NCBI GenBank assembly: GCA_937921825.1
Contig: CAKZVK010000034.1
Span: 1 to 64,000 of the forward strand
Source of the DNA: an uncultured Saprospiraceae bacterium
GTDB lineage: Bacteria; Bacteroidota; Bacteroidia; Chitinophagales; Saprospiraceae
Direction: 5' to 3'
Length of the DNA stretch: 64,000 nt
Shown here: one piece after another, positions 1 to 8,900 of the stretch
Layout: each line of letters begins with the position of its first letter
How positions within the stretch are numbered: position 1 is the stretch's first letter
Notes under the pieces: model-generated
What the model was told of the DNA's origin: nothing
The model's input: the letters and a program-made list of their open reading frames with translations, nothing else
The model's database searches: none
Program-made: the position numbers and the translations under genes

Positions 1-1680
1 AGATACATAATTGATTATTCCTTGAGTGCTTACTCTTAATAGAGCAAAGGGAGAATGTTCTATAAGAGTCCTAAACTGATACTCTCTGAGTTCTAAATTC
101 TCCTTTGCTTTTTTGACTTCGGTAATTTCTCTACTGACCTCCAATATAGCTGTTACTTCATTATTATGACCGAATACAGGGGTATAGATATTATTGAAGA
201 ATCTAGTATTTTCTTCTCTTGAGACTTCAGTCAATATCGTTTCTCCGCCAAAAACTTTGCAGTAGATCTCATCATTCCACTTCGAAAACAGGGCTTCATC
301 TACTTGACTTTTTAGCGACTTGCCAATGGTAATGTCTATGTCTAGAAATTCCTTGAATTCTTCAATAGCTTTTTCATTATAGGCTATAAAATTGAAATTA
401 GTATCTATGGCAGATACACCATCGGAGGTACTTTCTAGGATTGCATACAGTGTATTGTTCGTCTTCTCTAGCTCTCGATTATCCTCTATACGAGAAGTAA
501 AGTCCTTAGAAGTTCCTACAAGGCCAATCACCTTACCGTTTTTATCAAATATGCACTTCAGTGTGCAGTGATAGAAATTCTTTTTACCATCTATATTTAA
601 TTTTAAATCTTGAGAGATGGGTTGACAATCTTCCAGTGCTTTCTCATGGAGTTCTCTGAAATTCTTAAACATCGGAACCTCAGGATACATGGCTTCAAAA
701 CTCATCCCAGGTACTAAATCTATATCGGCAACTCGTCTGTGCAATAATCTAGCGACTTCATTGAAGTACAGTAACTCAAGGTTTTGGTCATATACATATA
801 TAGCGTCATCTAGAGCAGTCAGTACATGATCAATGATAGACTTTGAGTTGTTTAGGGCTTTGGTTGATTCTTGTAGCTCCTCGAAACCACTAGCTTGTTG
901 TTTTCTAGACTCAATAAGTTCTGAGACATCTAAGCCAAACTCAAGAGTACCGATCTGATTACCAGCATCATCTAGCACAGCTTTGTATGAAATATCAACA
1001 TATCTTTTCTTGTTGGCTTGAGTGAAGTTTATCTTTCTTTTGACTTCTATTCCAGACTTAGCTTGATCATAATAAACTTGTCTTTGCTCAAAGCCTTCTT
1101 TCCCATAGTAATCACTTAATAGTATACCCTTTTGAAGGTCTTTACCTACAACTACTTTATGTATTTGGCTAGCAGACTCATTATAATAGCAGATTCTATA
1201 ATCATTATCTGTGTAGACAAAGTAGCTATTGGAAAGATCCAATACAGACTCTAGCATAGATTGACTCTGTGCCAATTTCGCTGTAGGCTGACTACCCTCT
1301 GCAGTAGTAGCCCCGTCAGACTTAAAAAGCTTATCGTTGGTATTCCTAGTGAAGGTCCATATTGAGCTTTCTTCGTCTTTTGTACTTTTGGTGTTTACAT
1401 TGACAGTATAGGCATGCACGCCTTCTGTCGTCTGTAATTCTAGCTCCAATGACTTTTTATCAGAAAGCTTAAGAAGTGACTGGATATTAGCTCCAATTAT
1501 AAATTGGTCTAATGGCTTCCCTGCCAATCCGATTTTATCTACTCCGACGAGATCAGAGAAAAATAAATTTGCAGATATAATTTTATCACCCTTTACTAAT
1601 ATGCAGCCTATAGGCAAGGCATCAAAAGGACTGAACTGATCTATCTCACCAGCATCTAGTAGGAACCATGAAGTCTTCAT
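1..1680 (-). CDS. Multi-PAS-domain sensor protein, 3' part beyond the window
   Basis: The frame starts at an ATG at 1680 (MKTSWFLLDAGE) and stays open for 560 codons to the window edge, so only the N-terminal part is seen. The visible part is a string of PAS-type sensor domains: roughly residues 15-110, 160-275, 295-410 and 415-530, with a fifth beginning near 540. Typical PAS wording is visible, such as YVYDQNLELLYFNEVA, GLVGTSKDFTSR and TNFNFIAYNEKAIEEF. There is no signal peptide or membrane segment, so it is probably cytoplasmic. Known multi-PAS proteins usually end in a histidine kinase or another output domain, but that part is outside the window, so kinase activity is inferred. The short interval to the next minus-strand gene (1751-2086) allows co-transcription. 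Confidence 0.8.
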   Translation of the reverse strand, partial: MKTSWFLLDAGEIDQFSPFDALPIGCILVKGDKIISANLFFSDLVGVDKIGLAGKPLDQFIIGANIQSLLKLSDKKSLELELQTTEGVHAYTVNVNTKSTKDEESSIWTFTRNTNDKLFKSDGATTAEGSQPTAKLAQSQSMLESVLDLSNSYFVYTDNDYRICYYNESASQIHKVVVGKDLQKGILLSDYYGKEGFEQRQVYYDQAKSGIEVKRKINFTQANKKRYVDISYKAVLDDAGNQIGTLEFGLDVSELIESRKQQASGFEELQESTKALNNSKSIIDHVLTALDDAIYVYDQNLELLYFNEVARLLHRRVADIDLVPGMSFEAMYPEVPMFKNFRELHEKALEDCQPISQDLKLNIDGKKNFYHCTLKCIFDKNGKVIGLVGTSKDFTSRIEDNRELEKTNNTLYAILESTSDGVSAIDTNFNFIAYNEKAIEEFKEFLDIDITIGKSLKSQVDEALFSKWNDEIYCKVFGGETILTEVSREENTRFFNNIYTPVFGHNNEVTAILEVSREITEVKKAKENLELREYQFRTLIEHSPFALLRVSTQGIINYVS

Positions 1681-1750
1681 ATTATAAATTTAAATAATAT
1701 GAAGACTAACATCAAACAAATACCGTCTTTTCCTCCTTGATTAACCTTTG

Positions 1751-2086
1751 TTACTTCTCCGCTTCCCCTACTGGCTCGTCAGAAGTAGTGATATAACTCA
1801 GCCCCTGGGTAAAATCATAAAAGAAATATAGAGGCTTCTCGTTTCTAAGAAGATCTATATAATTTGGGTATTCTGAGTTCTTAATGTAGACCTCAAATTG
1901 ATATTTCTTCCCCGTTTGGGTCATCTTATTTTTCTTTAATCGACCTTCCTTAAATCGTAGTACGGCTTTTCCAGAGGGTAAGATTAGATGCACAACAGCA
2001 TTACTTAGACTAGCGGGACCGCTTGCGTAGAGGAATACTTTATATTTTTTGAATTGCTCAATTAGAAATTTTTGCTTATCTGCCAT
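1751..2086 (-). CDS. Small hypothetical protein, 111 aa
   Basis: I do not recognise this protein. It is a 111-residue soluble protein starting MADKQKFLIEQFKKYKV, without signal peptide, membrane segment or cysteines. The centre is basic and lysine-rich (KEGRLKKNKMTQTGKK), followed by an aromatic stretch (YIDLLRNEKPLYFFYDF) and an acidic tail. The ATG is preceded by an AT-rich leader shared with the divergent cmk gene. It lies 70 bases upstream of the PAS sensor on the same strand and may be in the same transcript. Codon use and base composition match the neighbours, and the opposite strand carries nothing better, so I take it as a real gene of unknown function. Confidence 0.65.
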   Translation of the reverse strand: MADKQKFLIEQFKKYKVFLYASGPASLSNAVVHLILPSGKAVLRFKEGRLKKNKMTQTGKKYQFEVYIKNSEYPNYIDLLRNEKPLYFFYDFTQGLSYITTSDEPVGEAEK

Positions 2087-2163
2087 TTATCTTCTGAATT
2101 AATCGTTACCAAAAGCCGACAAGATAAAAGATATATCTCTCTTACGAACACCAATTGAAAATT

Positions 2164-2192
2164 TTGTAGCCAAAGATATTTATCTAGTTTAG
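2164..2192 (+). promoter_or_regulatory. Candidate Bacteroidota-type promoter of cmk
   Basis: TTG at 2164-2166, an 18-base spacer, then TAGTTTAG at 2185-2192. This differs in one position from the Bacteroidota consensus TTG-N(17-23)-TAnnTTTG. The expected start of transcription would be only a few bases before the cmk ATG at 2207, giving a very short leader. Short motifs like this arise by chance in AT-rich DNA, so confidence is low. Confidence 0.35.
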
Positions 2193-2206
2193 CGTACTAA
2201 TTTCTT

Positions 2207-2884
2207 ATGAGTCGTAGAAAAATAAATGTCGCCATCGATGGTCATTCCTCTTGTGGAAAGTCTACCCTAGCCAAGGAGCTTGCTGCTGCGAATGGATATC
2301 TATATATAGACTCAGGAGCCATGTATAGAGCTGTAGCCCTATATCTCCTGACGCATGAGATTGCTATAACTGCCCAAGATGTTACGCCAGCTATTCTGGA
2401 TCAGATAGACATCAAGATGACCTCCATAGAAAACAAATTCCAAATCTATCTCAATGGTAAGGAAATCACCCAGCGTATCATAAGAATAGATGTCTCCAGT
2501 ATTGTCTCAGAGGTAGCTGCCCTCAGTGCAGTAAGAAAGAAACTGGTAGAAATACAGCAGAACTTAGGAATACAAAACGCTGTAGTCATGGATGGCCGTG
2601 ATATAGGTACTGTCGTCTATCCAGAGGCAGAGCTTAAACTCTTTGTGACCGCAGACATAGAAGTAAGGAGCCAAAGACGCTATCTAGAGCTCCAGCAAAA
2701 AGGCATGGAAACCGCCTATGATGAAGTCAGACAAAATCTCTTACACAGAGACCATATAGACTCATCTAGATCTGACAGTCCTCTAAGAAAAGCAGATGAT
2801 GCTATACTCATAGATAATAGCTACATGGATAGGAAAGAACAATTATTCCTAGTCCAGAAACTCTTCGATGAACTAACGTCATAA
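2207..2884 (+). CDS. cmk: Cytidylate kinase (CMP/dCMP kinase)
   Basis: Transfers phosphate from ATP to CMP or dCMP in pyrimidine nucleotide supply; cytoplasmic. The P-loop is visible near residues 11-19 (DGHSSCGKSTLA), where SSCGKS replaces the more common SGSGKS. It is followed by the substrate segment YIDSGAMYRAVALYLL (about 32-47), the conserved DGRDIGTVVYPEAELKLF near 129-146, and the lid-like RRYLELQQKG and RDHIDSSRSDSPL segments. At 225 aa it has the normal length for the bacterial family. It is divergent from the small gene at 1751-2086 and convergent with the giant gene that ends at 2994. The ATG start at 2207 lies just before the first beta strand, as expected. Confidence 0.96.
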   Translation: MSRRKINVAIDGHSSCGKSTLAKELAAANGYLYIDSGAMYRAVALYLLTHEIAITAQDVTPAILDQIDIKMTSIENKFQIYLNGKEITQRIIRIDVSSIVSEVAALSAVRKKLVEIQQNLGIQNAVVMDGRDIGTVVYPEAELKLFVTADIEVRSQRRYLELQQKGMETAYDEVRQNLLHRDHIDSSRSDSPLRKADDAILIDNSYMDRKEQLFLVQKLFDELTS

Positions 2885-2931
2885 GTTGCCCACAGCTTGT
2901 CAGCCAGAATAAACATCCTCTAACTTTCCAT

Positions 2932-2972
2932 AAAAAATAAAAAAAGGGGCCGACTCAAAATGAATCGACCCC
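2932..2972 (-). terminator. Intrinsic terminator of the first giant gene
   Basis: On the minus strand, an 11-bp stem (2962-2972 with 2946-2956, two G-U pairs) closes a 5-base loop and is followed by a T-rich run (2945 back to 2932). It sits about 20 bases after the stop codon at 2994. The loop-side sequence ATTCATTTTGAGT is almost the same as in the terminator at 20732-20763. Confidence 0.88.
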
Positions 2973-2993
2973 ATATTTCCAAAGTAATCTTTA

Positions 2994-5900
2994 TTATCTA
3001 ATTACAGTGATATCACCTGCTTCTATCTCAGAGCGCTCTTCATCACTACCTTCATCTACTACTAGCTCTATCACGTAGACATAGACACCAATCTCTACAT
3101 CCTTAGTTCTATCTGTACCCCAGATTCCTTCCCATCCGAGATTCCATCTCTGACCGGAGGCATCTACACCATCTACATCAGTTCTATCTACTAGAGGATC
3201 TAGAGTCTTGACATAAACTAGTTCTCCCCATCTGTCATAGATGCTTACGTTCTTTACTGAGACGCCACCCTTGGTGAACATGTCCCATGTTCTGTTATCC
3301 TCATCTTCAGCACCTTGTGAGATGACATTAGGGATGTACCACTTTTCTATATCTATAATCTCTACTCTGGTCATTCCTTCTACGAAGCAATCATCAGAGA
3401 AGTATACTTCTACTCGGATATCGAAGACTCTATTGTACTCCTCCAGATTTGCTATGATCTCCAAGATTCCTTCTCCATCTGGTGGAAGGTCTACTGGCAC
3501 ATCATCTATATACCATACGACAGAGTTCACTGGAACAGTAATGCCATCTAATACATACTCAAAGGTCTCCGTCTCTCCTATGAAGATAGTAGAAGGCCCT
3601 GCTATCATCACTGTAGGATCAGGTGCACCAATGACATCAATAGAAGCCGTACCTGTACATCCATTAGCATCTGTGACTACGAAGTCATAGATACCAGGTG
3701 CCGGAATCTCGTACACCGGATTATCCTGTGAAGGAGGATTATTAGCCCATTCATAAGTATAAGGTGCGGTACCTCCTGTCGCCTGCATGGTTACTGAAGC
3801 CGTCTCATCTAAGATACAGTCTACTGGATTAGCCATTACTGTCACTGTAGGTTCATCATATACTGTAATAGTAAAGGCCGTCTGATACTGACAGTCATCT
3901 ACACCATCACTGTATACCACTGTATATACGATGTCTATAACTTCTACGCCAGATCCTCCAAAGACGACCTGAGAAGGATCAAAAGCTCCTGTTGCCTCAT
4001 CTATAGATGGACTGGAACTTACCCAAGTTTCTGATACGATAGGCGTACCTGGCGTATCCGAATGTATATCTGCTGCTCCTGGTAGGGTTAGTCCTTGTGC
4101 CGAACTAATACAACCTTCTTCATAGTCATAAACTGCATTAGGATCCCATAGCCCTGGTGGACAATCTTGTGTCGGACAGGTAGCCATACCTGTAGCATCA
4201 CAAGCTGATGGTGGGTTAAAGATTGCAGTAACTACAATTGAGGCAGAACCTGTTGTTATACCAGTCACTTCATAGACTGGATTAACAGCAATATCACTAG
4301 ATGCACTGCCATCTACATTTACTGTGTATCCATTAGCCCCTGTCACTGGAGCCCACTGGAATACAACCGAAGAATTAGTTGCTGCTGCGCAAGTGATAAT
4401 AATCTCTTGTACAGCGTCAACGACTACCTCCTGAGTCACTGTATTTTCGCACTCATCAGGTGCTCCTGCGCTGGCTGCTGTAAGACTCACTGTATAGGTG
4501 CCATCTGTGTCATACTGAACTTCATAAGGTCCATATCCTGATCCAGACAATACTGTACCGCCTCCAAAATCCCAATCAGATTCCGTTACACTGACAGCGT
4601 CATCATTAGATTCAGTAGCTGTTATTATGGCTATAGAACCTTCACATATGGCGTCTACTGGATTAATTGATACTCTAGGTAAGATATTTACTTGAACAGT
4701 GATTTCACCATCAAAGATACATACTGTCGGTTCATCTCTATCTGCCCATATGAAGTCAATCGTATACTCTGCACTATTAACAGCATCAGGAGTAAACTCT
4801 CCTGAGACTGGATCTACATCATTATCATCCCAAGTCACATCTCCGATAAGAGGCATTCCATTACCATCTACGACATCTCCAATGGATAATTGTATAGGTC
4901 CATCTGCTGCATTCCAACAAACAACTAATTCTGGATCTGTAAACTGAGGTACGTTACAGCTAGACGCTACACAGGACCCTCTTTCAGGATCACTGTTATC
5001 ACAGTCTGTGTTCGGATTTAAGGCCACTACAAATATCTCAACTTCGTCATCTTGATTCAGCATAGATAAGAAAGCCAGCGAAGAAGTATTAGTATCTGTG
5101 ATCGTATCTATAGTAGAAGGTCTACCATTGACACTGATGGTGACTTCATATTCTGTTACTCCATTTACTGCGCCCCAACTAAATGAAACGAAATCTATAC
5201 CAGAATCATCACATAGTATCTGTCCCATCACAGGCTCATCTGGACAAGGTGCAGTACAGGTGAATTCCGCTATAATAGGCGGACATCCTGAGGTAGGATG
5301 TATACCATGTACCTCGATAGTCACAGACTCATTAGGTCCTAAGTTATTGACTGTCCATTCTAACTCTGTCTGCATACTCAGCAACATGCCGTCTGAGTCG
5401 TATACATAGAATGAATCAATATTTGTGATCGGATTCCATGCAAAGGTGACCATCCCTGGCACTTCATCACAAGGGATGAAAGACAGTGGTGGGAATTGCT
5501 CACAAGCGGTTGCTGGACATTCGAAGGTCGCTGTGGATTCACATCCTGCTATATCAGAAAGTGCTGTCACCGTTATCTCTACCAAGTCATTTTCATTAAG
5601 TCCAGTGACTGGATAATCTGAGTTAGGATGATTCATAACTTGATTCGTGCCATTCACTGGGTCTGTGATGACCAAATCATAGCCAGTAGCTCCGTCCACA
5701 TCATTCCAATCAAAATTCACAAAATCAAGACCTGCCTCACAAGGCTCGAACACAATATCTTCTAGAGCTGGTTCTACGACTATCTCTCTAGTAGTAGAAT
5801 CAAGACAACCCGCAAGGTTTGCCACCGCTTGGACAGTATAGGTTCCTGCCGCTGGCCATGTAATCAGGCCATTGGCATCTGGAGTTCCGCCATCATAATC

Positions 5901-8900
5901 CCAAGTCACCCCTGGTGGAGTACCTGTAATTGCCGCACCATTATTGACACAGATAGGAGATTCTATCTCGAAGCTCGGATCTGGCACTTCTGTAACTGTG
6001 TACTGAAGATTAAATATTCTCGGTGGACATTGATCATCAAAAGTATAAGTCACTTCAATGTCATAAAGTCCTGAAGTTAAACCGCTTGTATTAAATGAGC
6101 CAGCATCATCCACTACATTATTAGTAGATACATAAGCTAAAGCTCCATTCGCATCAGTGAATGGGAAGGCTGAAGAAATATCTATTACCCCTGGTGTATC
6201 ATTCTCACAGAAGGTAAATGGTTCTATCAGAGAGTTATCTTGAGAGACGCCTGCTGGAGGACAATCTGTCGTCGTACATGGTGTCTCTGTAGATACGGCA
6301 CTATTAAAACATGGATCACCACCTAGAGACATGACAGAGAAGTTAACTGTCTGTCCTAGCTGTAGTCCTGTCTCCGTATAACTAAGGTCGCCTGGACCTA
6401 GGTCTGGTGTCTGCGCTACCCCATCTACAAAGACTGTATAACCAGTAGCTCCTGGCACTGCTTCCCAAGTAATTTCTAATTCATTCTGCCCTTGATTTCC
6501 ACAGGATACTAACGGTGGATCTATTGGATCATTCACTTGGAATTCTACAGGCAGTGAAGCTACAGAACTACAATTAGAGACTGTATCTGTCACCATTACC
6601 GTTACTGATTGCGTCCCAGAACTTGGGAACATAAACGAAGTATTGGCTGTGAAGGTAGAGGTGGTGCTCGTACCGTTCATCCAAGTATATACGTAGTTAG
6701 GACTGGCAGGACTAGCTTGTGCCGATACTAGTGCTGTAATATTGGCATTTCCATCTGGTGCACTAGTAATACAGACATCTGCAATAGGATCTAGGCTTAC
6801 TGTAGGTGGATCTAAAAGCATGAAGCATACATCCGTAGGTTCACTTTCTCCACAAGGTCCTTGAGCGATGACATTAGTACAGCCATCAGGATCAAAGCCA
6901 GCAGGTAGATCTATACTCACAACAGAACCATCTCCATTAGTGGATATATCAGTTACTACCACACCTGGCACTACTGGATTCTGATTCCATACATAAGTGA
7001 GGGCAGGATTAGGACTATCTATCGTAAAGATATGATCTGTAAGCGCTGTCGCACAGAACGTATCATCTCCTTCATAAGTAGGAGGATTAGGGGGTTCTTG
7101 ACCCCATTCGAAAGGACCATAGATGGTCTCACAAGTTTCGATAATCGGCCCAAATGGATGTGTATTATCACCATCATCAGACCAGGCACCATCTTGGAAC
7201 TCGTAGGTTACTTTGATACATACATCTGTAGGGCTGTCCAAGAATAGACATTCATTGGTCGTAATTACATTACCATTATCACAGTCTAAGAACTCTACAA
7301 TTGTACTTGGAATAAATGGCTGAGGCCAATCTTCAAAGTCATCATCAAAATCATCATAAGTCTGGTTCATATCCACACAGTAAGCTCCACAACCTAATGA
7401 GTCTATGACTATAGCTGGTTGTGCAATCTCTACAGTAACTATAGGAATAGTGTCACAAAACTCAGAACCTCCTGTTCTCCAGTCATCTTCTAGGGTATGG
7501 TAACCATCTATTCTAAAGCACTCATCGATGGTCTGACCCGGATTCATTGAATTAGATCCATATAAGTCTACGATTTCCTCAGGTCCATTCCAGTCCCATA
7601 CCCACTCGTAAGGTACGGCCTCACAATCTGTAGGCCTATTAGGTCTACATTCTGTCACCTGGCATTCCCATAAGTATAAGGTAATCGGGTTCTTGTCAGC
7701 AAATGCTTGACCGACAGGATCTATACATAGTTCCTGAGGAACATCACAGTTACAGTCTGGATCTTTGAATACATAATCCATACAGAAGTAACCGTCAGAA
7801 TTTTCTGGCCACTGTTGGATCTCGTCCAAGGTGACATTAAAGTCTCCTAGCCATGCAATCCCATCACCATTCGGATCATCATTACTACCCGCTGGATCCC
7901 AACCCATAGGGTTAAGAGGTGCTTCTAGATCTTCAGCACATACTTTATGTTCGTAGGTCTCTTTAACAAGATTTACGACATTTATCTCTAGACATGTTGG
8001 ACCAATTACTGGATAACATTCATAATCAATAAAATCTAAGCAGATACTATATACCCCCTCTGCAGCAGGCATCTCTATCGCTGGGACAAAGAACCCTGTA
8101 TTTTCTTCAAAAGGATTAAAATCATAGTTGTCACCCCAACTGGTAGACCATTGGAAGACTGCTGGTAAAAGTGGGTACTCATCACAGGGTCTATCATTAT
8201 CAGGAAAGTTTCCAATATTCCCCTGATGTCTGACACCAAACTGTATAATCTCACCTGGACATACTGTAATCATATCTGCTGCATCACAATCACCAGAGAT
8301 ACTAGCATTATCTGCACCAGTACTAAAATCATCTGTCAGCTCAGCATTTTTACAGTCGCTGAATGCTGTGAGATGATCCATGTCATCAGGTACCAATTCA
8401 TTCAGTCCATCTACCGTGACCTCATATTCACATTCTGATCCATTACAACCATCCACGAACATATAATAGGTCTGACCGACATTGAAGTTGGCATCGTATT
8501 CTATAGTTCCCCCAGAACTACAATTCACATTAAAACCTACACAGGGTTCATCAAACTCGCAATTAGTGTAGATTCCAGATTGAACTCCAGCTCCCACACA
8601 GTTAAAAATAAAAACCTCGACAGTCGATTCCTCACTACTGGCTACAAAGGCAAACCATGACATATTATGAGGGACAAAGCCTGGAGAATCACAAAGTACA
8701 CCTGGTTGTGGAGGACCTAGGATGGGACAGGATGGATCATCACACGGTGGTGTACAAGATTCATAGCCTTCCGCTAATTGCATAGGATCACAAAGTTTAC
8801 AACCTCCATCAGCTAGGGGCGGTTGAGATTCTTCACAGGTCGCACAATAGATGTTGCCTGTCTCCCCGCAACTACCACATTGGATAGTCACCTTAAAACA